A DNA stretch of 64,000 nt from Vesta saturnalis. Taxonomy: Eukaryota > Arthropoda > Insecta > Coleoptera > Lampyridae. Made by a program: the position numbers and the translations under genes. The notes below the pieces were generated by a model that searched no databases, was not told where the DNA came from, and worked only from the letters and a program-made list of their open reading frames with translations. Position 1 is the first letter of the stretch; each line of letters begins with the position of its first letter. Of the stretch, positions 1 through 13,859 are shown piece after piece. The DNA lies in assembly GCA_036346205.1 (NCBI GenBank), contig JARFJB010000390.1, positions 1,985,501 through 2,049,500 on the forward strand, in the 5' to 3' direction.

Positions 1-790
1 TTGGGTGTGCTTATGCGCGGTAATCGTGTGTGAGCGTGCGTGTGGTTCGTCGTGTGCGTGTTTGCGTGTGCCCGTGTGTGTGTGTGTGGTGTGTGTGTGC
101 TGGTCGTGTGGGTGTGTGTTGCGTGGGTGTGCGTGTGGCGTGCGTGCGTGCTGTCGTGTGCGTGTGTGCGTGTGTGCGTGTGTGCGTGTGTGCGTGTGTG
201 CGTGTGTGCGTGTGTGTCGTGTGTGTGTGTGCGTGTGTGCGTGTCGTGTCGTGTGCGTGTGCGTGTGCGTGTGCGTGTGCGTGTGTGCGTGTGTGCTGTG
301 TCGTGTCGTGTGTGCTGTGTGCGGTGTGCGTGTGCGTGTGTGCGTGTGCGTGTGTGCGTGTGTGCGTGTGTGCGTGTGTGCGTGTGTGCGTGTGTCGTGC
401 GTGTGTGCGTGTGTGCGTGTGTGGTGTGTGCGTGTGTGCGTGTGTGCGTGTGTGCGTGTGCGTGTGTCGTCGTGCGTGTGCGTGTGTGCGTGTGTGCTGT
501 GTGCGTGTGTGTGGTGCGTGTGCGTGTGTGCGTGTGTGCGTGTGTGCTGTGTGCGTGTGTGCGTGTGTGCGTGTGTGCGTGCGTGCGTGTGCGTGTGTGC
601 GTGTGTGCGTGTGTGCGTGTGCTGCGTCGTGTGCGTGCGCGTGTGCGTGTGTGCGTGTGCTGCGTGTGGCGTGTGGCGTGTGGCGTGTGCGTGTGCGCGT
701 GTGCGCGTGTGGCGTGGCGGGTGCGCGTGCGGTGTGCGCGTGCGTGCGCTGCGTCGTCGCGGCGTGGTTGTGTGTGTGTGTGTGTGTGTG
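1..790. repeat. GT-rich satellite arm (GTGTGC/GTGC units)
   Basis: Nearly 0.8 kb of alternating purine-pyrimidine sequence built mostly from GTGTGC and GTGC units, with short GT runs at the inner end (about 770-790). Read on the minus strand it is the same CA/CACGCA-type sequence found at 4930-5816 and 9358-11260, so it is the left, inverted counterpart of those arms. It runs off the left edge of the window. Open frames through it encode only Cys/Val/Arg repeats and are not genes. Confidence 0.9.
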
Positions 791-1095
791 TTATCCACGA
801 TAACAAGGGAGCAAAACCACATACGTACTTAAAATTTTGTACATAACCTTGTTTCCATTTCTCTGGCCCGGATTAGATCTTGGGATAAATTAAACGGTTT
901 ATTAGGAGCTGTTTTTGATTTTTATCAAATATTTCGGAAAGAGCTGCATATTTCAAAAATTCCAATATAGAGACCTTTAATCATATAGATTAATTATGTT
1001 CTAGTCAAGTTTTTGATACGATGCGTAATTTAGCGGAAAAAAATTCCTAAGGTAGAATTGAAGTGTTAGTTCAATTTCTTTCAATATCTGAATAA
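790..1095. repeat. Inverted arm of the satellite-armed fold-back element, left copy
   Basis: Reverse-complement similarity to 4620-4925 (and 9055-9350). Shared blocks include TTTTTATCAAATATTT, AGCTGCATA, the GATATGACGCGTAATTTAGCGG-like segment and the AGAATT-AAG end. The arms are diverged by many substitutions but colinear over about 280 bp. Together with the satellites outside them they make a large inverted repeat around the 1.1-4.6 kb core. Confidence 0.8.
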
Positions 1096-1102
1096 TGATA
1101 AT

Positions 1103-1105
<3 letters not shown>

Positions 1106-1167
<62 letters not shown>
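1106..1167. repeat. (TA)n microsatellite
   Basis: About 30 uninterrupted TA dinucleotides. It lies just inside the left inverted arm and is not included in the tandem duplication that begins near 1361. Confidence 0.95.
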
Positions 1168-1172
<5 letters not shown>

Positions 1173-2413
1173 GATGAGTCAAATTACGTGCAAGTAGCTA
1201 TGTAATTTGCATAGTGAAGTTTTAACTTGGTTAGTACGAAATGATACATTTCATTAAATAATTTTAGATAAGAATGATTAATAAACATTGAGATGTTTGT
1301 AAAATTTAAATATTTCTTAATATAATTGTAATAATGTTAGTATAAGTATAATCGACAACAAAATACGTTGAAGTATAGGATATGTTTGTTATCGTTTTGA
1401 GTTAATTCAAGCTTTCATTTAGTTTTGTAAGTTTATTTTAAAACAATATTCCCTGACGACATGTAATACAGGTTGTGGTTGACAGAAATAATGTTAAAAC
1501 TAGATCTAGGCTGGTATCAATGTCACAATTCACATGTACGCAGCCAAGATTTTTCCAAACATTCGTATTAGTGCGTTAAACTCATATTAGTGCAAAAATT
1601 ATGAAAAAAACAGAACAAGCACATTAGTGAGTGACTATAAAACACGAATCAAGCAGTAGCTCTGGGATTATTGTGTTTAATCAACAGTTTATGACCTTAA
1701 ACTAGTGAGTGACAACATTCCAACACTAGTCGTAGAAGAACATATGAACCTACGAAAGTGGTCAAATAAATTAATTTGTGACTTGAACATTAAGTTTAAA
1801 CACTTACATTAACAGTTATTGTGTTTAAAAGTGTGAAATTTAACATTAAAATTATATAAACAAAATCAGGTTGTTATATCCTCGCATAAAAATTTTTGTA
1901 AAAAGCATTTTAAATTGAGACAATTTATATAAAATAAATTAGTAGAGGCAAAAATAATAAGGTAGCCTCAATTTTATGTTATAATTCCTTATATTTATGT
2001 CCATTTTTGTTAATTTTAGTTTGTAAGTATATGGGTAGAATTTAAATAATTTTCCTTTCAAATTGGCCGTAGGCATGTTTAAGATGGATATTTGGGTGTA
2101 GTAGTATCCCCTATTCATGTAGAGGTAATTTCCAGGCCTGTAAAATTCATAGAATGAGTGTAAATTCAATAAATAAGTGTAAAAATTAACGTAGTTATTA
2201 AGTGTAGGAATTAGCTCATGTTTGGTTTCAAATTATAGATAAAATTATGTAGATTATGGAAATGTTATTAGATTTAAGATATGTAAAGGGGGGCGAAAGT
2301 TATAGGGCTTTAAAGAAATATCGTAATGTAAAAATTACAGTAGCCAATAAGAATTCAGGAAATATTCTCCGTAACTAATGAAAACATTCGAAGATTTGGT
2401 TGTCGACCAAAAT

Positions 2414-2440
2414 CATATAAATACAAGCGCTTTAGCTTCA
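2414..2440 (+). promoter_or_regulatory. TATA-like core promoter motif in the repeat core
   Basis: CATATAAATACAAG followed about 20 bases later by a TTCACAAAC stretch that could serve as an initiator. The same block lies at 6868-6894 in unit 2. The downstream 500 bp has no long open frame, so any transcript would be noncoding or start a gene not present here. The call rests on the motif alone. Confidence 0.25.
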
Positions 2441-3634
2441 CAAACTTTCTTAATTTTCATCTTTTTCAACAACTTGCCAAAGTAAGCTGTTGAGAAATTT
2501 TTTGAAAATAATTTTGAAAACAAATTAATGTCACTTCGGTAAAATAACAAGGTGCGATTTAGTATCGGAAGTGGTCACGAAAACAAGTGATAGTCTTTTG
2601 TTCGTGAAATAATTAAATTAAGGTTAGTTTACCTTTTCAAATTTCAAATCGGAAGTTATAAAAATATTTCCGCAGTTTCGACTTTGTTCATTTTTAAATT
2701 TATATTGTTTATGTTGGTGTGGATATCTAATTGTGTTGTCTTCGTGTTTTATTATTATACATTGTTTATCAAAAGTGTGTTTAATTTACAACAACCCTCA
2801 ACGATCCATGCTTTTCAAAATTTATTTTGAAACTAATTTTAAAAGAAGTGATGAGCCTAAAATAAAGATTCGTCAATATTCTAATAACAATAGTGAAACT
2901 TACCTAAGTGAATAAGCCGTGTATTTAAAAGAAAATTTGGATGTTCGAGGAGCAGAATTGCAGTTCGCAGGAGCTGTTGTCTTCAATCAACTTCAATAGC
3001 AGTAACCCACAAAAGGACATTGTATGTGAGTACTTTATTGCTGACATTGATACTTTATTGTTATGTTCATAATTTCTATCATTTGTAATAATCACGATGT
3101 GCAACAACAGGTATGCATGTCCAAGGGAATGTTATTTGTTCTAAAAACTTAAATGTTTTATATTAATATTGTTGTTTATTCAAACGTAGTTATACGTACT
3201 TGTATGTCGAATTTCACTTTTTGTTGTAGTCGAGTCATATGTTTGCGTATTCACAGCGCATGCCCACGTATACTTTTAAAAGAATTTTGTTAGGTACAGG
3301 GTGTAACACAGGTATTAATGCGAATTAAAAATTATAATTCAGTTTACTTAATCAATTTAGATACGATAGAAATAATAGGACATTAACTCAATGTGCTTTA
3401 ATCATATTAACTATGATTATTGTATTCAAACAAGCAATATAATTCAAAGTAATAATCATTTATTTTATAATGTTAAAAGTAGAGTTTCTTCTAAATTTTG
3501 ATCCCTATCCCCTTTATGATGAACAATTAACAAACAATAATAATTATATAATATTAATATTAAAAATAAATATAGTACGACGAGTATAATATAATTACAG
3601 TACGATAATATAATAGAGGTGGGGTGATATAATA

Positions 3635-3770
<136 letters not shown>

Positions 3771-3819
3771 ATATAATTATATATTATATATTATGTATAA
3801 TACATAATTATATTTTTTA

Positions 3820-4640
3820 AAGATGATTTAGTGTTACGTAACTTTTCATTACAAAGTTTTTTAATGTAATGCGAAATAAATGTATAAATTAAGTAAATAT
3901 GATTGAAAATGCTTAAGCTGTATTATTGAAATTTTTATAGAAGCGGGTGGCTTTGGAATTTTTTGTAAGTTAGCATCTAGATGTCTATTAACCTCTATCT
4001 GACATGAAGTTTTAAACGCCTGTTTGACATAAATTATTGTTTTTGTCCTTACAATGTTTCCTATTTTCGCAATGAACTTATTATAAAAGAGGCTGCGTAA
4101 TTATCCTAAAATATCTGGTGCGGAACAACACGCGACCTTCTAACCGACAACATGGATATTAAAAGAAATGATATAATTAGAATACTTTTTAGGTTAATTA
4201 TGCAACCTCTATTATGATAAGTTAATTACGAACTATGCAACATTGCAAAAACAGAAACAATAATCTATGCCAAACAGAGGTTCAAAAAATCTAGAGGCTA
4301 ACTAAAAAAATTAAAAGAATTTAAATAATATAAAATAATTAAAAGAATTGAAATAATTTGGATTTTACTTTTTTTAGGGCAACTATGCAACCTCTTTTTT
4401 ATACGTTCATAACGAAAACAGGCAACATCGTAAAAACAAAAAAATAATCTGTCAGAATGACTTCATAACTTTATCTCAGGTGGATATTAATATATACAAA
4501 CTTACTTAAAAAACATTCCAAAGCCGCCCGTTTCTGTTTGAATAATACAGTATATCCATTTTCATACATATTTAATTAATTTTTTGACTTAACTTGCGTT
4601 ATATTAAAAACCCCTATAAGGAAAAGTTATGTAAAATTAA
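3820..4640. repeat. Inner inverted repeat (fold-back), unit 1
   Basis: 3820-4110 is the imperfect reverse complement of 4370-4640. Paired landmarks are GGTGGCTTTGGAATT with AATTCCAAAGCCGCC-type sequence, and GAGGCTGCGTAATTATCC with the reverse of GGGCAACTATGCAACCTC. The roughly 260-bp spacer contains a direct copy of part of the right arm (ATTATGCAACCTC...AACAATAATCTATG at 4195-4285). The same structure is at about 8256-9075 in unit 2, and the right-hand half recurs at 63290-63560. Confidence 0.85.
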
Positions 4641-4929
4641 ATTTTCTTTAAAAAATACTTAAATTCTACATTAGGAAATTTATCGCCGCTAAATTACGCG
4701 TCATATCAAAAAAATGCATAGAACATTAGTAATCGATATGTTTAAGGTATTTTTATAACTTTGAAGTATGCAGCTGTCTAAAAATATTTGATAAAAACCA
4801 AAAACGAGCCATAATAAACCCCCTCTCCGCCACTGGATTTCTCTTAGAATCGATTCAGCTCTAAGCCAAATGAAAACAAGCTTAAATCCAAAATGTTAAT
4901 TGCATAGGTGATTTCGTTCCAGAGTTACA

Positions 4930-5513
4930 GTGGATACACGCGCACGCGCACGCGCACACATAATCATACGCACACGCACACGCACACGCACACTCACACT
5001 CACACGCACACGCACACGTACACGCACACGCACACGCACACGCACACGCGCAAGCGCACGCACACGCAGCACAGCACACACACGCACGCACAGCACACGC
5101 ACACGCACAGCACACACAGCACACGCACACACACACGCACACCGCACACACACGCACACGCACAAGCACAGCATACGCACACCACACACGCTCATCCGCA
5201 CCCCCCCTCCCACACCGCGCACACCCACGCACACACAAGCACGCGTGCACACGCACACACACACGCACACGCACACGCACGCACAGCACACACACGCACA
5301 CACACACCACACGCACACCACACGCACACCACACGCACACACACACGACACACAGCACACGCACACAGCACACGCACAGCACACGCACACGCACACGACA
5401 CACACGCCACCGACACCCCTCCCCACCGCGACACCACCACACACAAGCACGCGTGCACAAGCACACGCACACTCAGACGCACACGCACACGAACACGCAC
5501 ACGCACACTCACA

Positions 5514-5556
<43 letters not shown>

Positions 5557-5816
5557 ACATACACACACGCACGCGCGAACACACCGAGACACAGGCACAC
5601 ATACACACACAGGCACACATACACACACACACACACAGCACACACATACACACAAACACCACACCGTGACACACAGACACACACAGAGAGAGAGACACGG
5701 ACACAGACACAACACATAGAGACACAGACACAGACACACAGACACACAGACACACAGACACACAGACACACAGACACACAGACACACACAGACACACAGA
5801 CACACAGACACACAGA
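4930..5816. repeat. CA-rich satellite, unit 1
   Basis: Ordered domains: proximal CACACG/GCACAC hexamers (4930-5515), a pure CA block (5516-5553), then an ACACACAG octamer array (about 5660-5816). Open frames of 200-300 codons through it encode only Thr/His/Arg or Cys/Val repeats and are not genes. Confidence 0.95.
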
Positions 5817-8097
5817 CAAAATACGTTGAAGTATAGGATATGTTTGTTATCGTTTTGAGTTAATTCAAGCTTTCATTTAGTTTTGTAAGTTTATTTTAAA
5901 ACAATATTCCCTGACGACATGTAATACAGGTTGTGGTTGACAGAAATAATGTTAAAACTAGATCTAGGCTGGTATCAATGTCACAATTCACATGTACGCA
6001 GCCAAGATTTTTCCAAACATTCGTATTAGTGCGTTAAACTCATATTAGTGCAAAAATTATGAAAAAAACAGAACAAGCACATTAGTGAGTGACTATAAAA
6101 CACGAATCAAGCAGTAGCTCTGGGATTATTGTGTTTAATCAACAGTTTATGACCTTAAACTAGTGAGTGACAACATTCCAACACTAGTCGTAGAAGAACA
6201 TATGAACCTACGAAAGTGGTCAAATAAATTAATTTGTGACTTGAACATTAAGTTTAAACACTTACATTAACAGTTATTGTGTTTAAAAGTGTGAAATTTA
6301 ACATTAAAATTATATAAACAAAATCAGGTTGTTATATCCTCGCATAAAATTTTTGTAAAAGCATTTTAAATTGAGACAATTTATATAAAATAAATTAGTA
6401 GAGGCAAAAATAATAAGGTAGCCGCAATTTTATGTTATAATTCCTTATATTTATGTCCATTTTTGTTAATTTTAGTTTGTAAGTATATGGGTAGAATTTA
6501 AATAATTTTCCTTTCAAATTGGCCGTAGGCATGTTTAAGATGGATATTTGGGTGTAGTAGTATCCCCTATTCATGTAGAGGTAATTTCCAGGCCTGTAAA
6601 ATTCATAGAATGAGTGTAAATTCAATAAATATGTGTAAAAATTAACGTAGTTATTAAGTGTAGGAATTAGCTCATGTTTGGTTTCAAATTATAGATAAAA
6701 TTATGTAGATTATGGAAATGTTTTAGATTTAAGATATGTAAAGGGGCGAAAGTTATAGGGCTTTAAAGAAATATCGTAATGTAAAAATTACAGTAGCCAA
6801 TAAGAATTCAGGAAATATTCTCCGTAACTAATGAAAACATTCGAAGATTTGGTTGTCGACCAAAATCATATAAATACAAGCGCTTTAGCTTCACAAACTT
6901 TCTTAATTTTCATCTTTTTCAACAACTTGCCAAAGTAAGCTGTTGAGAAATTTTTTGAAAATAATTTTGAAAACAAATTAATGTCACTTCGGTAAAATAA
7001 CAAGGTGCGATTTAGTATCGGAAGTGGTCACGAAAACAAGTGATAGTCTTTTGTTCGTGAAATAATTAAATTAAGGTTAGTTTACCTTTTCAAATTTCAA
7101 ATCGGAAGTTATAAAAATATTTCCGCAGTTTCGACTTTGTTCATTTTTAAATTTATATTGTTTATGTTGGTGTGGATATCTAATTGTGTTGTCTTCGTGT
7201 TTTTATTATTATACACATTGTTTATCAAAAGTGTGTTTAATTTACAACAACCCTCAACGATCCATGCTTTTCAAAATTTATTTTGAAACTAATTTTAAAA
7301 GAAGTGATGAGCCTAAAATAAAGATTCGTCAATATTCTAATAACAATAGTGAAACTTACCTAAGTGAATAAGCCGTGTATTTAAAAGAAAATTTGGATGT
7401 TCGAGGAGCAGAATTGCAGTTCGCAGGAGCTGTTGTCTTCAATCAACTTCAATAGCAGTAACCCACAAAAGGACATTGTATGTGAGTACTTTATTGCTGA
7501 CATTGATACTTTATTGTTATGTTCATAATTTCTATCATTTGTAATAATCACGATGTGCAACAACAGGTATGCATGTCCAAGGGAATGTTATTTGTTCTAA
7601 AAACTTAAATGTTTTATATTAATATTGTTGTTTATTCAAACGTAGTTATACGTACTTGTATGTCGAATTTCACTTTTTGTTGTAGTCGAGTCATATGTTT
7701 GCGTATTCACAGCGCATGCCCACGTATACTTTTAAAAGAATTTTGTTAGGTACAGGGTGTAACACAGGTATTAATGCGAATTAAAAATTATAATTCAGTT
7801 TACTTAATCAATTTAGATACGATAGAAATAATAGGACATTAACTCAATGTGCTTTAATCATATTAACTATGATTATTGTATTCAAACAAGCAATATAATT
7901 CAAAGTAATAATCATTTATTTTATAATGTTAAAAGTAGAGTTTCTTCTAAATTTTGATCCCTATCCCCTTTATGATGAACAATTAACAAACAATAATAAT
8001 TATATAATATTAATATTAAAAAATAAATATAGTACGACGAGTATAATATAATTACAGTACGATAATATAATAGAGGTGGGGGTGATATAATACAGTA

Positions 8098-8220
<123 letters not shown>

Positions 8221-9357
8221 TATATATTATGTATAATACATAATTATATTTTTAAAGATGATTTAGTGTTACGTAACTTTTATTACAAAGTTTTTAATGT
8301 AATGCGAAATAAATGTATAAATTAAGTAAATATGATTGAAAATGCTTAAGCTGTATTATTGAAATTTTTATAGAAGCGGTGGCTTTGGAATTTTTGTAAG
8401 TTAGCATCTAGATGTCTATTAACCTCTATCTGACATGAAGTTTTAAACGCCTGTTTGACATAAATTATTGTTTTTGTCCTTACAATGTTTCCTATTTTCG
8501 CAATGAACTTATTATAAAAGAGGCTGCGTAATTATCCTAAAATATCTGGTGCGGAACAACACGCGACCTTCTAACCGACAACATGGATATTAAAAGAAAT
8601 GATATAATTAGAATACTTTTTAGGTTAATTATGCAACCTCTATTATGATAAGTTAATTACGAACTATGCAACATTGCAAAAACAGAAACAATAATCTATG
8701 CCAAACAGAGGTTCAAAAAATCTAGAGGCTAACTAAAAAAATTAAAAGAATTTAAATAATATAAAATAATTAAAAGAATTGAAATAATTTGGATTTTACT
8801 TTTTTTAGGGCAACTATGCAACCTCTTTTTTATACGTTCATAACGAAAACAGGCAACATCGTAAAAACAAAAAAATAATCTGTCAGAATGACTTCATAAC
8901 TTTATCTCAGGTGGATATTAATATATACAAACTTACTTAAAAAACATTCCAAAGCCGCCCGTTTCTGTTTGAATAATACAGTATATCCATTTTCATACAT
9001 ATTTAATTAATTTTTTGACTTAACTTGCGTTATATTAAAAACCCCTATAAGGAAAAGTTATGTAAAATTAAATTTTCTTTAAAAAATACTTAAATTCTAC
9101 ATTAGGAAATTTATCGCCGCTAAATTACGCGTCATATCAAAAAATGCATAGAACATTAGTAATCGATATGTTTAAGGTATTTTATAACTTTGAAGTATGC
9201 AGCTGTCTAAAAATATTTGATAAAACCAAAAACGAGCCATAATAAACCCTCTCCGCCACTGGATTTCTCTTAGAATCGATTCAGCTCTAAGCCAAATGAA
9301 AACAAGCTTAAATCCAAAATGTTAATTGCATAGGTGATTTCGTTCCAGAGTTACAGT

Positions 9358-11034
9358 GGATACGCACGCGCACGCACACATAATCATACGCACACGCACA
9401 CGCACACGCACACTCACACTCACACGCACACGCACACGTACACGCACACGCACACCACACCAAGCACACACGCACAGCGCACGCACACGCACACGCACAC
9501 GCACACACACACAGCACACGCACACGCACACGCACACGCACACGCACACGCACACGCACACAGCACACGCACACACGCACCACGCACCCCACACCGAGCA
9601 CACGCACACACACGCACACAGCACACGCACACCACCACCGCACACACACGCACACCACACCCACACACACCACCACACCACGCACACACACACACGCACA
9701 CACAGCACGCTACGCACACGCACACGCACCACACCCCCCACACGCACACGCACAACACGCACAAGCACACGACACAACCAGCACACACACGCACCACACG
9801 ACCCCACCACCACACGCACACCACACACACACAGCACCGCACACACACGACACACCACAGCACACACACACACACACAGACACACACTACACACGCACAC
9901 ACAGCACAACACGACACAGACACGACACACAGACACAGCACACACACACGACACACACCAGACACAGCACACAACACACAGACACGGCACACAGCACACA
10001 CACACACAGACACAGACAACAGCACACAGAACACGCACGACACGACACACAGCACACAGATCCACAGACACACAGACACACAGACACAAGCACACAGCAC
10101 GACACAGACACACAGACATACAGACACACAGACACACGACACACAGAACACAGACACAAGACACACAGACACACAACACACAGACACACAGACACACAGC
10201 ACACAACACAACACACACACAGACACACAGCACACAAACAGATCACGACAGACACACAGACACACAGACACACAAGACACACAGACACACGACCACAGAC
10301 ACACAGACACACAGACACACGAACACAGACACACAGACACACAGACACAGACGACAGACGACAGACCACAGACCACAGAACACGACCACAGACACAGCAA
10401 ACAGACACACAGACACACAGACCACCACGCACAGACACACAACACAGACACACAGACACACAGATCACAGCAAACACACAGCACACAGACACAGGACACA
10501 CAGACACAGACACCAGACACACAGACATACAACGACACAGAACACAACACGACACAGAAACACAGACACACAGATACACAGACACACACACACACAGACA
10601 CACAGACACACAGGCACACAGACACACACACAGACACACAGACACACAGCACACAGACACACATACACACAGACACACAGACACACAGACACACAACACA
10701 CAGCACACAACACAACACACAGACACACAGACACACAACACACAGACACAACAACACAACACAGACACACAACAGACACACGACACACGACAGACGCACA
10801 GACACACACACAGACCACAGCACACAGCTACGAACAGACACAGACACACAGACACACAGACACACACACAGACACACAGACACACAGACACACAGACACA
10901 CAGATACACAGCACAAGCACACAGGCACACAGACACACGGCACACAGACACACAGACACACAGCACACAACACACATACACACAGACACACAACACAACA
11001 ACACACAGCCACACAGACACACACACACACACAC

Positions 11035-11089
<55 letters not shown>

Positions 11090-11260
11090 CACACAACACA
11101 CAACACACAGACACACACACACACAGACACACAGACACACAGACACAGACACACAGACACACAGACATACAGACACACAGACACAAAGACACACAGACTC
11201 ACAGACACATAGACACAGAAACACACATACGCGCAGACTTACAGACACACAGACGCACAC
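9358..11260. repeat. CA-rich satellite, unit 2
   Basis: Same domain order as unit 1: hexamers at 9358-9850, then a much expanded octamer (ACACACAG) zone to about 11220 with a pure CA block near 11040-11090. Long open frames (up to 661 codons) are low-complexity artefacts. Confidence 0.95.
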
Positions 11261-11267
11261 ACAGACA

Positions 11268-11338
11268 TCCAGACATGATGGCTGATCTTGGCAATAGTTG
11301 GCCAAAAGTTTTAAAATGAGCTCATAAAACGATTTAGC
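11268..11338. repeat. Outer end of the satellite-armed element
   Basis: After the CA satellite comes GATGGCTGATCTTGG...TTGGCCAAAAGTTTTAAAATGAGCT...CGATTTA. The same terminal sequence follows a short CA tract at 63940-64000. Two independent loci therefore share the same satellite-to-terminus transition, which places the element's right end near 11335. Confidence 0.7.
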
Positions 11339-11344
11339 ATCTGA

Positions 11345-12160
11345 GAATATGTTGGGGTTTGAAGAGAAAAATACCAGTAGCGTTAAAAACATTTACAGCA
11401 ATTTCAGCAGTCTGCGATTTCAGAAATGCTTTCCCTAGAAACTGAGCTAGGTCAAACTGAGTACTAGCACGTTGGTTAGTACGAAGCCAGTTACGAATTT
11501 CTTACCTATAATAAACTTTAAACTACTCATATCTAAAGGCTAAAGTGCGTGGCACGAGGAGGAAACTAAATAATGAAAACGTGATTATCTCTTCCCAGGT
11601 GAATGTCATCTGGATTTCTTATATGACTGTAATACTCTTCCAGCAGAAGTATGGAGATTGATCAGTAGGTTTGACGAAATTTAGGAAATGTTTCATCCAA
11701 TCGGTAAAAGTTTTTTGCCCCCCCCCCCAGTGGTATGAACGGCGTATCTTGATCCTGGACGAAAAGAGACACCACACATCAGTTGGTCATTACAATTTTT
11801 TCTCAGGGTGTTACAAACCGATCGCCAGAGCTCACAGCCGCGATAAACGTAGGTAACGACCCACGTTCTACGGATGTAATAAACGCAATTTGTCTCTTTT
11901 CTTCGAGTTAATTGGGCCAGCTTGCTTTTCACAACTGATACTCGTCGACGTGGAGTACTGGGCGAAAAATTTGGATGTTTGTGTACTTCTCATTTTCGTT
12001 GTTGAAACCCAATGCTCTGGCGAAAGGGGTACCTGTTGGTCTTCGAACGGGACGTAAACTGCCATGGTGACGTTAAGTGAACTACGCCATGCAATTTCAT
12101 TTCTGCACACATTCACTCTCCAATTTCTGATGGTTTAGGTACACGTCACTCTTCGTATGC
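11345..12160 (-). pseudogene. Pogo/Tigger-like transposase remnant (DDE_1 type)
   Basis: Minus-strand translation in three frames gives pieces in the family order: a block containing AFITSVERGSLPTF (around 11890), then GWMKHF-like DWMKHFLNFVKPTDQSP (around 11680), then SHIRNPDDIHLGRDN (around 11590), then STQFDLAQFLGKAFLKSQTA (around 11450). These match the DDE_1 endonuclease core and the C-terminal region of pogo/Tigger transposases, in which the enzyme cuts and pastes DNA in the nucleus. Frameshifts and stops separate the pieces, and a C10 run lies at about 11720. The N-terminal DNA-binding half is not seen. The C-terminal end abuts the satellite-armed element, which appears to have truncated or landed in it. 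Function is certainly lost. Confidence 0.7.
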
Positions 12161-13850
12161 ATTTTATTGTTAATCCGTAATACATGGCTTCAATAGTTAA
12201 AATATAATTAACTAGATATTTTGCTATCTCTTCTCTTAGTTGTTAACAAGTTTAATGAATATTTTCAAAAAATGCAGGTAATTATGAATTTCTTGTCAAG
12301 CTACATAATGGTCGAAACCATTTTATGAATTTTCCCTATTATGGCAGAAAACGATTACTTTTGGAGGAGTATAAGAAGTCATTTTGTTTACTTACAATTT
12401 ATGACAGTCGAAGTATATTGCATGTCTGGCATATCTCTCGTACGATTTCAAAATTTTAATTTCGGTAAATTTAATAAAATTTTTCTACATATTTGATGTT
12501 ACAACGTTAATTGCTTCACACAACCCATATTAAAACAGTTCGTTACAGATTTACTACCTCAGCCAATGTGCTTATTTTGATAATGGTTGGTGACGTGCCA
12601 TATCAATTAGATCGGGTTAAAAGCGCAGTGCCATGCAGGAAAGCCCAAGATCATATAACGCACTGCTCCGCTAAATAACCAACTAAGTTTTTCATGGTTT
12701 ATTTCTATAAATCAATTTATATATTTAAACAATGCGTTTACTTACTGTGATACAAAAGTAAACAAGAGTTTAGTTTTGAGAATATCTTCTACATAAGTAA
12801 TTCCACAGTGGTGTAAAGAATTGAAATCCTTTACGTATTAAACTCAAATTATTCTCAGATTAATATTTCTTTAATTGTCCAGACCAGATTATTATCCCCT
12901 CTACTATAATCAAAAATCGACGAAAATCTGTTCTGCAACAGGGCTCCTCACCATCCACTGACCACCCCAGAGAAAACAAATCAACGAGGTTTACGTCTCA
13001 CCGATAGCCACCGACCCCTATCGCAGTATAGTAACCGGTCCCGCTGGCGACCAGACTTTTCTTAGTGCTCGATATTACCAACACATAAGTGTTTAAACAA
13101 CACCCAAACTACACAATACATGAATCGAAGCACGAGGACGGGAACTAAGTCCGGAACCCCTTCATAACATCGAATGGAAGGCTATTTCGTTGACAAAAAT
13201 GCACGAAGTTTGCTGGAAGAGCGGAACATCTACCTTTGTTTACTAATGCCCTAGTTCATTTCCGTAATCAATTCTTGTTGTAAAATTACGTTCTAACAGT
13301 GAACATTACTTTGTATAATTTCCTCTCCAACATAATTATTTGCAAGTCCACATAACCCGGATATCGCGAAGGTAAGGTCGAGAGGATTTACTCATTTACT
13401 CTTTTTTTTTTAATAATTTTGGTTCTGGTAGCCTAACATGCGACGGCACTCATAAACACTTAGGAGGATGGATAGGGGGATATTTACTTGGCAAGAGATA
13501 TCTATGAACGCCTGTCGTAAATTTTTTCATATCATAAGTGAGAGGAAACCAGGAACTAAGAAAATCATTCCAGAGTTTAGAAGCTACGAATTGCGCCGGT
13601 TTTGTACAAGTGAAGATTTGTACTGTATATTGATGTTGAGAATGAGCAAATCGGGTATTCATAAATTCAAAATAAATCTGCAATTTTACACAACTTTTAA
13701 CTGTTAAACTCCTTAGCTAGCGTTCTCATGCAAAAACATATCACACTTATAATTTTAAATACATAGTAACATAATCTATCCTAATCCATACGATAATGAA
13801 TCTTAGTTAATCTATATTAATTGAAGGCTCACGCACTCAGTCACTGACTA
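12161..13850. other. Unannotated AT-rich stretch
   Basis: No reading frame with a recognisable domain, no long repeat and no RNA gene seen. A patch near 12930-13160 is richer in GC than its surroundings but its frames are interrupted. Confidence 0.5.
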
Positions 13851-13859
13851 ACTCACACA

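Noticed and set aside
1939..2169. 76-codon minus-strand frame, identical at 6395-6625
   Set aside because: The identity comes from the recent tandem duplication, not from selection; no domain or start context is seen.
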